Counted from the first letter of the stretch, positions 7,287-16,808 are shown. The stretch: 22,357 nucleotides of DNA from CAYZGU01 sp964478165 (GCA_964478165.1 CAYZGU010000036.1:1-22357); one strand, 5' to 3'. Program-made: numbers and translations. Notes: a model not told the origin generated them from the sequence alone.

Positions 7287-8207
7287 ATGTTAAAACCACT
7301 AACACTAGAGGATAAGCCAATTTTCGATCGTTACGCTCGAAAATCTCTCGACAAACTTTCACACTACGCACTTGCGCCGCTCTATATTTGGCGCGAATTC
7401 TTTCGCTTCTATTGGGAAATTATTGACAATCGGTTCTGCATTTTTGCCAACCAACAAGGCGACTACTTCATGCCAATCATGCCGATGGGCGGTATACAAA
7501 GCGAAAAGGCAATCCGTAGGTCCTACGAGTTCATGCTTGAAACAAATCAGTCTAAGGCGATTGCACGCATCGAAAATGTACCCGAAGATCTATTGCCGTT
7601 TTTCCACAAGTTAGGTTTTCAGACTCTCTTGAAAGGAAGCGAATATCTGTATAAAACCACGCCACTTATCGAGCTGAAAGGGAACCGGTATAAGAGTATC
7701 CGCGGCGCCTACAACAAATTCATCAGGAATCATCCAAAAACGACCTTGGTCCCATATCATCCTAGAGACTTCTCCGATTGTGTCAAGCTCTACGAACTCT
7801 GGCAGAAAGAACGGCAAACGCGATCGGAAGATCCTATTTTTCAAGAAATGCTCATTGATTCCTCGCGCGCCCATCTTGTGGGACTAGCGAACGCCGAAGA
7901 ACTCGGACTCGAAGGCTCTGTAATCTATGTCCATGGGGAACTAAAAGGTTATATATTCGGATATTTCCTTAACAGCCAAATCTTCTGCGTCATCTTTGAA
8001 ATCGCCGACCTTAGATTGAGAGGAATCGCCCAATATCTTTTCAGAGAATTTTGTCGACAACAAGCGTCTTACCCATTTATTAACACCATGGACGATTCCG
8101 GTCTAGAGAATCTGAAGCGCGTTAAACTATCCTATTCTCCAACAGAGCAGATATACTCCTACAATGCTTTTCTCCCATTAAACCGAGAACTGACAGAGAC
8201 GATCTAA
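7287..8207 (+). CDS. DUF2156 / phosphatidylglycerol lysyltransferase C-terminal domain protein
   Basis: This 306-residue protein resembles the DUF2156 family, which has two linked GNAT-like folds and is related to the catalytic half of MprF and to Fem transferases. Supporting stretches are the N-terminal FYWEIIDNRFCIFANQ and PMGG region, the central FYHKLGF-like FFHKLGF followed by YLYKT, the conserved KGNRYKSIRGAYNKFIR segment and the C-terminal GYIFGYFLN strand. The membrane flippase domain of MprF is absent, so it is a soluble stand-alone version. The acyl or aminoacyl donor and acceptor are unknown. It lies between the YkgJ gene and the thiamine kinase gene on one likely transcript. The ribosome site is weak. 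Confidence 0.8.
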   Translation: MLKPLTLEDKPIFDRYARKSLDKLSHYALAPLYIWREFFRFYWEIIDNRFCIFANQQGDYFMPIMPMGGIQSEKAIRRSYEFMLETNQSKAIARIENVPEDLLPFFHKLGFQTLLKGSEYLYKTTPLIELKGNRYKSIRGAYNKFIRNHPKTTLVPYHPRDFSDCVKLYELWQKERQTRSEDPIFQEMLIDSSRAHLVGLANAEELGLEGSVIYVHGELKGYIFGYFLNSQIFCVIFEIADLRLRGIAQYLFREFCRQQASYPFINTMDDSGLENLKRVKLSYSPTEQIYSYNAFLPLNRELTETI

Positions 8208-8229
8208 CGTAAGAAACACGTATGTCTTT

Positions 8230-8988
8230 ATGAAGCTAGCGCTAATCTTTCTTAATGGCTATTACGACAGCCGATACCTGGGGTTCTACAAGAGGGAAAT
8301 CGAGCAAGGTTTGCAGAAACACTGCCCTTTAATCTGTGCGGATGGGGGCGTCAGTCTGTTTCACTCACTAAACCGAACTTCCGTTAAAAAGATCGCTCCC
8401 GATGTTCTAATTGGAGATCTCGACTCTTGTAAAGACCCAGCAGACGAGTTAGTTGCACTTGGTATGCATGTAGTCAACGAATGGGTAGGTAGGAGAAACA
8501 AGGACTGTACTGATGGTCAATTGGCAGTCGAACACGCGATCGAGAGCTGCAAAGCCAGCGGAATTATTATCTACGGTGGACTTCCCAATCCGGCCGAATA
8601 TGAAACAGACCACTTTCTTGGGAACCTGAAACTAATGCGTCTCGGCCTGCGCACGGATGCAAAAGCTACGAATCCGAGCAATAAGAACACATACCTCTGG
8701 AAGGCAGAAATGCGAGACGCGCTGCAAACAATTCACTTTGTCGATTCAGAATTGCGTTTGGCGAGAAAAAACGCGGGACTTCAAAGAGTTTCGCTCCTCG
8801 CTGAACATGCCAACACACACATTGAAAGTAGCGAGAATTTGAAGTGGGATTTGAGCGGAGTGTTTGTCAATCCGAATCTCACAAACACGCTAAGAAACGA
8901 GTTTATAGAAGGTACAAACCACGCAACAATTCGATTAGGAAAAGGCTCAAGTCCAGTTTACGTAATTCACAATTGGCATGCCATGTAG
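8230..8988 (+). CDS. Thiamine pyrophosphokinase
   Basis: The enzyme transfers pyrophosphate from ATP to thiamine to make thiamine diphosphate. Diagnostic motifs are ADGG (37-40), PDVLIGDLDS (57-66) and NKDCTDGQLA (90-99), which together bind magnesium, ATP and thiamine in this family. At 252 residues it is longer than the usual bacterial protein of about 210 residues; the extra length is in the C-terminal half, which is less similar. The gene follows the DUF2156 gene by 22 nt. No TPP riboswitch is visible in the short upstream gap. It ends convergently with the HEAT-repeat gene, 133 bases away. Confidence 0.88.
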   Translation: MKLALIFLNGYYDSRYLGFYKREIEQGLQKHCPLICADGGVSLFHSLNRTSVKKIAPDVLIGDLDSCKDPADELVALGMHVVNEWVGRRNKDCTDGQLAVEHAIESCKASGIIIYGGLPNPAEYETDHFLGNLKLMRLGLRTDAKATNPSNKNTYLWKAEMRDALQTIHFVDSELRLARKNAGLQRVSLLAEHANTHIESSENLKWDLSGVFVNPNLTNTLRNEFIEGTNHATIRLGKGSSPVYVIHNWHAM

Positions 8989-9121
8989 AAAGCTAACGGA
9001 AAAGATTTGTAAGATTCTTTGCTCAACGTCCCTGCTCACATCAACAAACAACGAAACGTCCGATTATGTTCACAATGGATTGCTCATGGAATCCAGCGAA
9101 ACGAATCTCCTCCCCGTTTTT

Positions 9122-10321
9122 TTACCTCGACCCCAGTTCTGTAAGAAGATAGTCGAGTTCATCCTTAACCATGTCATTGTCCTCTTTGGTTTGCCTATAG
9201 TCCCAAATTTTCCATTCAAGGTTCATGTCTTCTGGGGACATCTTAATCTGATTCTGTATAACCTCTTTTTTCAGGAGGTGGACCAGTCTTAGACGGTCTT
9301 TTGGATTTGCCAACCGTCCGGATTTCAAATCCTCTATTAAGCGTGCCGATAGTCCCTTTCCCAAACCTTTCGCAGCATGAGCTTCCAGCGCAAATACCAC
9401 TGCTTGTTTCGCCTCATTGTCACCGTCACCCCTCAGGCTGTCAATCAAGGGCAACATTGCTGCTTTCGCCGGGAATTTTTTAAGCGCTTCCGCAGCATGC
9501 TGACACACCCGACTATCGCGATCCGCGAGGGCTTTTATGAGCTCTTCAGTCGGTGGATTGTTGAGGGACCCCATCGCTTTGGCCGCGGCACGTCGTGCAC
9601 GAACATCACTATTAGCCAAACCCGCCACAATTTCTTTGCGATATCCTTTCTTACCGAGCTGATAGAGAGTTGTCGCAATCTCCATTCTCAGCCCCGAACT
9701 GGCACTATCAGCACGAATGGACTCCAACGCGGAGATGACACTTGAATCACCAATTTTTCCAACGAGCCTTATAAGTGTAAGCCTTGGATTAACTGACGCA
9801 TCGCGATCTCGAATAGTGTCAATAATCTGAGGCACTCCTTCCTTTCCAATCTCCTCCAACATCTTAATAAAATCGGCTTGGAGGTTCGCATAGCGTCCCT
9901 TAATCAGGTTATCTAGAATGAGGGGAACAACTTTAGATCCTGTGTCGATTAGTATCTGCCTAGCGTCGTTCTGCACACGATGTCGCTCATTCAAGACCCG
10001 GAAGATTACTTTCATCTCCGCTTCGTTTAACGCCGCAATTCTCTGTTTTTTTTGCTGTTTGTACTGTTCCTCCTTCTTCTCAGCACGTGCCATCCCCGTT
10101 GAAAGCCCCTGCGCATATGCAATGACTAGCAACGCTCGTGGTTCAGCCTTATTACCTTCTTGAATCTCCGCCTTCTCGAGGTGTTCAACGGCTTGTAGAA
10201 CGAGCCCCGCGCCAAGAAGTTTGTTTCTACCGACTTCCAATTGCGTAATCACTTGCTTCTGCTCACACGCAAGCCCGGGAAATAATATCAGAAGCAATGG
10301 TATCATTAAAAACCTTTTCAT
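9122..10321 (-). CDS. HEAT-repeat lipoprotein-like protein
   Basis: The chosen ATG (10321) gives 399 residues and a clear signal peptide (MKRFLMIPLLLILFPGLAC). It ends in a cysteine at residue 19 that could be lipidated, although the -3 residue is Gly rather than the usual Leu. GAGGAG lies about 12 nt upstream of this ATG; a frame extension of 26 codons upstream lacks signal-peptide character. The first third has a TPR-like helical stretch (GAGLVLQAVEHLEKAEIQEG) followed by a lysine-rich coiled-coil stretch, and from about 130 onward by tandem HEAT repeats (for example VPQIIDTIRDRDASV, VRARRAAAKAMGSL, EELIKALADRDSRVCQHAAEALKKF). HEAT solenoids usually bind proteins; no catalytic motif is seen. 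It probably sits on the outer surface of a membrane. Exact role unknown. Confidence 0.8.
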   Translation of the reverse strand: MKRFLMIPLLLILFPGLACEQKQVITQLEVGRNKLLGAGLVLQAVEHLEKAEIQEGNKAEPRALLVIAYAQGLSTGMARAEKKEEQYKQQKKQRIAALNEAEMKVIFRVLNERHRVQNDARQILIDTGSKVVPLILDNLIKGRYANLQADFIKMLEEIGKEGVPQIIDTIRDRDASVNPRLTLIRLVGKIGDSSVISALESIRADSASSGLRMEIATTLYQLGKKGYRKEIVAGLANSDVRARRAAAKAMGSLNNPPTEELIKALADRDSRVCQHAAEALKKFPAKAAMLPLIDSLRGDGDNEAKQAVVFALEAHAAKGLGKGLSARLIEDLKSGRLANPKDRLRLVHLLKKEVIQNQIKMSPEDMNLEWKIWDYRQTKEDNDMVKDELDYLLTELGSR

Positions 10322-10730
10322 GCTCGCTTTCTTCTCCTCTTTAACAGCTTCTATAATTTTGGCACTTAAGTCGTACATGCTGTTGAAACTCGAACACATC
10401 GTCCTTCACCATATTTTCGCACCCCGTACCAACATCACACAGCCACCAAGCTTCTGTACGCTTGCATCTATAATGGTATTACAGTTTACAAAGTATTCAC
10501 ATTTCTGTCAAGAAAATAATCACACACGTCCTTCGAACAACAACTATTTTCTGTCCCAGCAGTCACCAGCACAATCAACCCAGATAAAACTCTCCCTTGC
10601 GATTCTGTCACACATCTAGGCCCTAATGAAAATCTTTCCAGACAATCCTAAAACTCTGGTCTCTGACACCCCCAATCGGTACCCCTAAGAGCTTGACAGT
10701 AGTAAAGCAGGATTAGGCACCACGCCAATC
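10322..10730. other. Intergenic region between the NtrC-type regulator and the HEAT-repeat gene
   Basis: About 410 bases. It holds the leader and promoter of the HEAT-repeat gene. The part next to the regulator stop (10620-10730) shows no convincing rho-independent terminator and no sigma-54 promoter (no TGGCAC with a correctly spaced TTGC). I see no small gene here. Confidence 0.6.
10483..10511 (-). promoter_or_regulatory. Likely promoter of the HEAT-repeat gene
   Basis: On the minus strand TTGACA (10506-10511), 17 bases, TAAACT (10483-10488). It predicts a leader of about 155 nt before the ATG at 10321. The -35 is perfect, the -10 moderate. Confidence 0.6.
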
Positions 10731-12104
10731 TTAACCATTCTCAAAACCGTAACCCTGAACCTTACGGTGGAGCGTTCGTAATCCCATTTTCAAAATCTTA
10801 GCCGCTTGGGTCTTGTTTCCGCCAGTATCCTCTAACGTCTTCCGAATGGCTTCCCTCTCAATTGCTTCCATTGTCATTCCAACCATCCCAACCGACTCAT
10901 CAGCATGGGAAACTACAGGGGGCGGCATCCCACCGATCTGAAACTCGGGCGAGAAATCGCGGAGCTGGATAGTCTCCGTAGTCGCCAAAATCACCGCCGT
11001 TTCTATGACGTTGCGCAACTGGCGAATATTTCCAGGCCAATCCGTGTTTTTCAAATAATTCATCGCATCAGGAGCAATGTCTGTGGTTGGCTGATTATGG
11101 GCCTTACTAAATTCTCGAACAAATTCATTGACAAGCAGTGGTATGTCTTCACGACGCTCTCTGAGTGAGGGAACACGCAGCGGAAATCGGTTGATTCGAT
11201 GATAGAGATCCTCACGAAACGCTTTCTCCTTTACCGCTGCACCAAGGTCTTTATTGGTTGCCGCAATGATTCGGACGTCAACGTGAATCTTATTTTCACC
11301 TCCCAATCGGGTAAACTCCTGGGTTTCTAACACACGGAGAAACTTCACCTGTGTTTCCATCGTCATTTCACCAATTTCGTCAAGAAACAACGAGCCACCA
11401 TCAGATTGCTCGAACACGCCTAATCGACGAGCAGTAGCACCTGTAAAAGCCCCCTTTTCATGCCCAAACAACTCCCCTTCAACAAGCTCACGGTAGAGTG
11501 CTCCACAATTGACATCTCTAAACGGCCTATTTTTCCGACGGCTATGATTGTGAACGGCTTTGGCGATTAGTTCCTTTCCCACACCATTCTCACCAGTGAT
11601 TAGCACGGTGACATTCGTCGGGGCAGCGCGCCGAATCACGCCAAACAACTCTTGCATGGGCTTTGACGTTCCGATAATGTTCGCAAAGCCAAACTTACTA
11701 TCAAGCTGTTCCCTGAGATTGATGTTCTGAAGGTATAAAGTCCGCTTTTCAAGAGCGTTCTTAACGGTTTGTCGAAGCAGATCGATCTTAATCGGCTTTT
11801 CCAGATAAGAAATCGCCCCAGTCTGAATAGCCTCAACAGCACTGTCAACAGTACCATACGCGGTTAGGAGGATAACCTGGGAGTAGGGATGGTTCGTCTG
11901 AATAAACTTTAACAACTCGATACCGCTTACATCTGGCATTTTTTGATCGGTAATGACGACATCGATGTCTTCTTCCTCAAGTACGCGCAATGCCGCACGA
12001 CCGCCTGTTGCAGAAAGCAGATCGTAGCCTTCCCGCTTCAATGCTTCAACGGTAACTTCTAAACCTGCCGAATCATCGTCCACCACGAGTATTCTGGGGT
12101 TCAC
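10731..12104 (-). CDS. NtrC-family sigma-54-dependent response regulator
   Basis: This 457-residue protein has three domains. The receiver (1-120) has the phospho-acceptor D53 (VITDQKMPD), DD at 10-11 and K103. The AAA+ domain (about 142-375) has Walker A GENGVGKE (171-178), the sigma-54 contact loop GAFTGA (218-223) and Walker B GGSLFLDE (236-243). The C-terminal Fis-type helix-turn-helix is at about 425-455 (GGNKTQAAKILKMGLRTLHRKVQ). Phosphorylation should let it remodel sigma-54 RNA polymerase at enhancer-dependent promoters. The start is GTG, with GGAGAG upstream. The gene follows the kinase gene by 21 nt, so they form one operon. Its targets are not visible in this window. Confidence 0.95.
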   Translation of the reverse strand: MNPRILVVDDDSAGLEVTVEALKREGYDLLSATGGRAALRVLEEEDIDVVITDQKMPDVSGIELLKFIQTNHPYSQVILLTAYGTVDSAVEAIQTGAISYLEKPIKIDLLRQTVKNALEKRTLYLQNINLREQLDSKFGFANIIGTSKPMQELFGVIRRAAPTNVTVLITGENGVGKELIAKAVHNHSRRKNRPFRDVNCGALYRELVEGELFGHEKGAFTGATARRLGVFEQSDGGSLFLDEIGEMTMETQVKFLRVLETQEFTRLGGENKIHVDVRIIAATNKDLGAAVKEKAFREDLYHRINRFPLRVPSLRERREDIPLLVNEFVREFSKAHNQPTTDIAPDAMNYLKNTDWPGNIRQLRNVIETAVILATTETIQLRDFSPEFQIGGMPPPVVSHADESVGMVGMTMEAIEREAIRKTLEDTGGNKTQAAKILKMGLRTLHRKVQGYGFENG

Positions 12105-12125
12105 TAGACTCTTCTCTCCGTGATT

Positions 12126-12926
12126 TCACCGTCGCTCTGTTTTTGGCTCAACGGGCAAAAAAATTGAAAAAGTCGTAACATGAGCGGGTTGACTTTCTAC
12201 CCTAATTCTGCCGCCGTGTCCTTCTATCACACGCTTCACAATTGCCAAACCCACTCCCGTGCCGTCTTCCTTTGTGTAGAAGAATAAATCGAAAATCTTA
12301 TCTTTAATCGTTGAATCAATGCCCTTACCAGTGTCCTCTACATCAATCTGCACCTCGCCGTTCCGCGCCATTGCACGAACGGTAAGTTTTCCACCGTCCT
12401 CCATGGCTTGGACTGCGTTAATAACCAAGTTCCAGAAAGCCTGTTTAAACTGGTCGGAATCAAGCGAGATAGTGGGAAGGTTCTCAATTTCGCGCACAAC
12501 TTTGATATTCTGTCGCTGCGCCTCCGGCTCAGTAAATTCCATCACCTCTTCAATCAAGACACAAATATCACGTCTTTTAAAGGACAGTGGTGGAAGTCTC
12601 GCAAAGCGCCGAAAATCTGCGAGAATCTGATCAAGGCGCTCAACCTCCGAACGGATTCGCCGAGTTCGCTTCTGAAATTCCCCGACCTCGGCCGTTTCTA
12701 GCTCGGAGAAATCTTCTTCTAGAAGCTGGAGATGTAGGCCTATACTATTTAGTGGATTCCGGATTTCATGCACCAGTTCCCGTGCAAGGGCATCGAAAGG
12801 GTCGGTCGCTTCCTCAGCAAGTGACGCCCGCCGACGGTTCCACCGTCGACTAATAACTCCGGCTACAATCACGAGGCCTAGGAGCAGACTTCCCATCGCG
12901 GGAAAAAACCAAAAGGCGGTGCTCAT
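12126..12926 (-). CDS. Membrane-anchored sensor histidine kinase (NtrB/AtoS-like)
   Basis: This is a short kinase of 266 residues. It has one N-terminal membrane segment (about 7-25) with almost no extracytoplasmic part. The dimerisation and phospho-acceptor helix has H53 (ELVHEIRNPLNS). The ATPase domain has N-box N166/N170 (FWNLVINAVQAM), G1 DTGKGID (198-204) and G2 DGTGVGLAIV (221-230). No separate sensing domain is present, so the signal probably comes through the membrane segment or a partner protein. It should phosphorylate the NtrC-type regulator encoded 21 nt downstream. The ATG at 12926 has no clear ribosome site, so the start is the least certain part. Confidence 0.92.
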   Translation of the reverse strand: MSTAFWFFPAMGSLLLGLVIVAGVISRRWNRRRASLAEEATDPFDALARELVHEIRNPLNSIGLHLQLLEEDFSELETAEVGEFQKRTRRIRSEVERLDQILADFRRFARLPPLSFKRRDICVLIEEVMEFTEPEAQRQNIKVVREIENLPTISLDSDQFKQAFWNLVINAVQAMEDGGKLTVRAMARNGEVQIDVEDTGKGIDSTIKDKIFDLFFYTKEDGTGVGLAIVKRVIEGHGGRIRVESQPAHVTTFSIFLPVEPKTERR

Positions 12927-13907
12927 AGCATTGAAATAAAATCGTTGGGCAGATGGCCGAGTTTGGCTTTGATACGGTCAGAAATCTCGATTAAGTGAGG
13001 CACCTCCGCGGTTGTCGAACCGACTGTGGAACATATCAACCTACGAAGGCAGTAACACCAAGCATTTGAAGAACCTGTTATCCCCACCTCATACAACCCT
13101 TAACTATTAAATGTATCGCAATCTGTGAATGCTTAATCATAAGACATCAAGATCAGTTCTTAAGCCTTTCACTCTCTTCACAGGAGCCATACCTTCCGAG
13201 AATGCAGTCCGAATCGAGTTGCATAGAGCGTGCAATCTTGGCAGAAGAGCGGTTTGCAATGTGAAATTGTATCAAGCCCTACTCACTTTACATCACAAAA
13301 ACCATGGCGCAACTCAACGGGCCGAATCGCTGCGCCATGGTTAGGACATTGAAGCTCTCCGGAAAATAAAGGGCTGCCGACGGCTGAAAATAACGTGCTT
13401 TAAATAGATTAGGCGTGAAGTTGATTAGCTGGAAACGTCTGCTCAACACACAAATTCGGCCAACATCAAACGCCGCTAGTTCACCAAAGGTTGCTCCAGG
13501 TCCGAGGGGCAAACCATGCGGCAAGATCGACGGATTCGCGTGAAGACTCCAAGACCGAATCCAATAGTCATTCCAGATTAAATAACGAAATCTTCAACAT
13601 TCTTGCACACGAATAGGCTCTCTATACTCCCCAAATGGCCATCAGGAACGCAACTAGGGCACACAATGATATACGTGAATACGTCCAAACACCAAATATA
13701 ATAACAGCACTAGTGCACTAACCATCGGCATTTTCATAGCGACAGCGAGAAACAAAAAACGACACATAAGTTTCCCAAGCAGCACACGAGCAAGGCCTTT
13801 ACAGAATTTTCCATTCAAATTGGCCGCGCCCCAAAGAGACTGACTGACCACATATCAAGTATTAGTTGAACCGACAACCTCTTACCGCACAACTAGACAT
13901 CCCTTTG
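12927..13907. other. About 1 kb without an intact gene
   Basis: No frame here has convincing protein character. On the minus strand 13654-13851 encodes a hydrophobic stretch, and a second frame continues the hydrophobic sequence to about 13630, which hints at an eroded membrane-protein gene. The only clear structure is the 12-bp inverted repeat at 13300-13342. secF ends at the right border, and no gene continues its operon. Confidence 0.6.
13300..13342. repeat. 12-bp perfect inverted repeat
   Basis: AACCATGGCGCA (13300-13311) and TGCGCCATGGTT (13331-13342) are exact reverse complements around a 19-base spacer. No T-run follows on either strand, so it is not a typical terminator. It could be a protein-binding palindrome, a mobile-element remnant or an RNA hairpin. 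Confidence 0.85.
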
Positions 13908-14807
13908 TCAGGCTCTATTATGCCAGAGATGCAAAATCGGCGTTGCAACAAAAACAGACGAATAAGTTCCGATAAGAACGCCAACAATGAGCGCTAAAGA
14001 AAAAGTATTAATCTCTTCACCAGGACTTGAAAGGAAGAAGATCACGAGCACAACGAAGAACGTTGTCACAGAAGTAATGACTGTGCGGCTGAGAGACTGA
14101 TTGATACTCCTATTTAGCGTTTCACGATAATCGATCCCTTTGAGAATTCTCGTGTTTTCGCGAACACGATCGAAAACGACAATGGTGTCATTTAACGAGT
14201 AGCCAATGATCGTCAGAAATGCTGCCACTGTTGGAAGATTGATTTCCTTGGAAAAGATTGCGAAAACCCCCAGTGTAATTAGAACATCGTGAATCAACGC
14301 AGCAATCGCACCAATCGCAAAACGAAACTCGAATCGCCAAGAAATATACAAGAGTAGGATTACAATCGACCAGAACACTGACCACAATGCCGCCCACTTT
14401 AAATCCTTTCCGACACTGGGTCCTACGGCAGAAACATTCACCCCCTGGGGTAATGCGTGCCAATCATCAGCACCGTCCGTCAGTGCGTCAGAAAGGATCC
14501 GGCCAGCCTGAGCCTCAAATTTCTTACTCAACCCAAGCGAGATTGTCGCCTCCTGTTTTGCGGCATCACTTTGAATCTTTGCACGCTCGTAGCCAAGTGC
14601 TGCCAATTTTTCTTTCAGTTCCTCTTCGGTCACAACGCGGTTGAATTTCGCTTGAATTTTGACTCCACCACGAAAATCAATCCCCCAATTCGGTCCACCT
14701 CTAATCACAAGAAAGACCGAACCAATCACAATTAGGACTGCGGAGAAAATGAATCCCACTCGGTATTTGCTTATAAAATCAAAGTTCGCGTTTCTGAGTA
14801 ATTCCAA
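13908..14807 (-). CDS. secF: Protein translocase subunit SecF
   Basis: This 299-residue protein has the standard SecF layout: a first membrane helix (about 17-35), GIDFRGG at about 43-49, a periplasmic domain, then five membrane helices with the conserved TIIGYSLNDTIVVFDRVREN segment. With SecD it uses the proton gradient to help complete Sec-dependent export. The start is TTG at 14807 with GGAG 8 nt upstream, which is the best-supported start. The secD stop lies 15 nt upstream, so secD and secF are co-transcribed. No clear terminator follows. Confidence 0.96.
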   Translation of the reverse strand: MELLRNANFDFISKYRVGFIFSAVLIVIGSVFLVIRGGPNWGIDFRGGVKIQAKFNRVVTEEELKEKLAALGYERAKIQSDAAKQEATISLGLSKKFEAQAGRILSDALTDGADDWHALPQGVNVSAVGPSVGKDLKWAALWSVFWSIVILLLYISWRFEFRFAIGAIAALIHDVLITLGVFAIFSKEINLPTVAAFLTIIGYSLNDTIVVFDRVRENTRILKGIDYRETLNRSINQSLSRTVITSVTTFFVVLVIFFLSSPGEEINTFSLALIVGVLIGTYSSVFVATPILHLWHNRA

Positions 14808-14822
14808 CTCAACGTCTCCTTT

Positions 14823-16787
14823 TTAAATACTGAGTTTCTCGGTACTCCGTTGACCAACGGTCCAACCGTAGATCTCTCGCGTGACGACAATTGCAGTGAA
14901 CATACTCGCCAAGATGCCGATTCCAAGCGTAATCGCAAATCCCTTAATTGGACCTGTTCCAAACTGGTACAAGACCAATGCTGTAAAAAAAGTAGTTAGG
15001 TTCGCGTCAACGATTGTCAGAAACGCCCGCTGATAACCGCTCACGATTGCGGACCATACCGTCTTGCCGGTTCGCAATTCTTCCCGGATGCGCTCGAAGA
15101 TCAAGACGTTCGCATCGACCGACATACCGATTGTAAGAACAAACCCAGCTATGCCAGGAAGGGTTAATGCCGCGCCAAATCCTGCAAGCGCCCCGAGGAG
15201 GATAATCATGTTAAACACGAGCGCTACAATTGCGATTAGGCCCGATAGCTGGTAGTAAATCAACATGAAAACAATCACGAAAGCCATGCCGATGAGTGCC
15301 GCTGTAATCCCACTATCAATCGACTCCTGACCAAGCGTTGGTCCAACCGAACGTTCCTCAGCGATTCTTACGCCGACGGGAAAAGCGCCAGATTTCAGAA
15401 TATTTGCCAGATAATTGGCCTCCTCAAAGGTAAAATCTCCCGTGATACGTGCCTGTCCGGCTACAATTGGTTCCTCGATTCGCGGAGCAGACTGAACTTT
15501 TCCGTCAAGCAAAATCGCCAGGGCCTCATTCACATGATCAGTTGTGACTTCAGCAAACTTCCGCCGACCCTGACCGTCAAAACTCATAGACACTGCGATT
15601 TCGAAACTCGTGGCTCCCTGAGTTGGTGCCGAGTTGGTTATACGATCGCCAGTTAACAACACCGCTTCCTTCAACACGTACCAGCTATTCGCCTGCGCAG
15701 TGCCGTCATCGTTATGACGGCGTATTTCCGTACCCTCAGGAATATCTTTAGGCGGCGGCGTCTGCGCCGAACCCGACCAATAAATCCCACCCGACGGATG
15801 CTTTTGAACGAGCTTGAACTCTAGCCGGCCCATTGTCTTGACAATCTGAAGCGGTTGCGATGAATCCTTAGCACCGGGCAATTCAACTATAATCCGTGGC
15901 CGATTGGCTTCACGGCGTATAGAGGGTTCAGCCACTCCAAAGGCATCAACGCGATTCCTCAGTACCATTAGCACTTGATCAATTGCTGTTTCACTATACT
16001 CTTGAAGCCCACTCTCGCTGAGGCGGATATGGTAAACTACTTGAGCATCACTTTCCGACACTCTCGTCGCATTCTCAAAAAAATCCAGGTCGTTAAGGAT
16101 TTCCTCGGCCCTTTTCAAGTATTCCCGTTTTTGATTCGGATCCGACCTGTACTTCTTCCAGATTGCAACAAATACTTTCAGTGTGTCTTGTTCTGGGATA
16201 ACATCAACCCTTTTACACAGGACATCCTGAGCTTTCATCCCGTCTGGGATAGAAGACACGCGCTCTTTAAGTAATTCGGCTTTCGATTTTTCCGGATCTA
16301 CCTCAAGCACAAGACGAACCCCACCTTTGAGATCAAGCCCCAATTTTAACCGATTATCTGGAATCAACCTACGCACACCAATTGGCAAGCTACCGTACAG
16401 CTGCAAACTCTCTAACATGGTCTGCAGCTGAGCTCGACTCTTTTCAGGCATAAACCTGACGACAAACTCAGATGACTCCAAATCGCCAAATTCGTAATCT
16501 GTTCCTTCTGAGAGCTCAATCCCGTCGAGATGTACTCGAAAGACATCTTGGAGCTCGGTTTTCGCATCATGGAAATTGATGCCTTCAGGATATCGAACCC
16601 CATCCAAGCTCACTTTGAGCGTGCTTTCGTCTGTTGCTTGGAACTCGTCTAATCTCTCCTGCATCCAGAGGGGAAGGTTTCCGTACAAGGGATTATAAAA
16701 ATAATCCGGAGTAGGAAGCAGGTACAAAGCTGCAAACAGAAGTACCACAATAATCAAAATAAGCTTCCACACACTAAATTGGTACAT
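14823..16787 (-). CDS. secD: Protein translocase subunit SecD
   Basis: From the ATG at 16787 this is 654 residues, somewhat larger than the E. coli protein. It has one N-terminal membrane helix, a long periplasmic region with GLDLKGGVRLVLEV, the P1-type domains and a C-terminal block of five membrane helices with GMSVDANVLIFERIREELR, the charged segment that holds the proton-path aspartate. The ATG has AGGAG 6 nt upstream; a TTG one codon earlier leaves too little space. The N-terminal extra length lies in a region of about 100 residues before the DLKGG motif (YPEGINFHDAKTEL...). The gene starts only 21 nt after tRNA-Arg on the same strand. Confidence 0.96.
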   Translation of the reverse strand: MYQFSVWKLILIIVVLLFAALYLLPTPDYFYNPLYGNLPLWMQERLDEFQATDESTLKVSLDGVRYPEGINFHDAKTELQDVFRVHLDGIELSEGTDYEFGDLESSEFVVRFMPEKSRAQLQTMLESLQLYGSLPIGVRRLIPDNRLKLGLDLKGGVRLVLEVDPEKSKAELLKERVSSIPDGMKAQDVLCKRVDVIPEQDTLKVFVAIWKKYRSDPNQKREYLKRAEEILNDLDFFENATRVSESDAQVVYHIRLSESGLQEYSETAIDQVLMVLRNRVDAFGVAEPSIRREANRPRIIVELPGAKDSSQPLQIVKTMGRLEFKLVQKHPSGGIYWSGSAQTPPPKDIPEGTEIRRHNDDGTAQANSWYVLKEAVLLTGDRITNSAPTQGATSFEIAVSMSFDGQGRRKFAEVTTDHVNEALAILLDGKVQSAPRIEEPIVAGQARITGDFTFEEANYLANILKSGAFPVGVRIAEERSVGPTLGQESIDSGITAALIGMAFVIVFMLIYYQLSGLIAIVALVFNMIILLGALAGFGAALTLPGIAGFVLTIGMSVDANVLIFERIREELRTGKTVWSAIVSGYQRAFLTIVDANLTTFFTALVLYQFGTGPIKGFAITLGIGILASMFTAIVVTREIYGWTVGQRSTEKLSI

Positions 16788-16808
16788 CAATTTCTCCTAA
16801 GAAATGAA

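Noticed and set aside
8200..8230. TPP riboswitch before the thiamine kinase gene
   Set aside because: The gap is only 22 nt and has no CTGAGA-type core.
10322..12926. Sigma-54 promoter near the NtrC-type operon
   Set aside because: I found no TGGCAC with a correctly spaced TTGC on either strand.
13288..13524. 78-codon minus-strand frame covering the 12-bp palindrome
   Set aside because: No ribosome site, no known family, and composition unlike neighbouring proteins.
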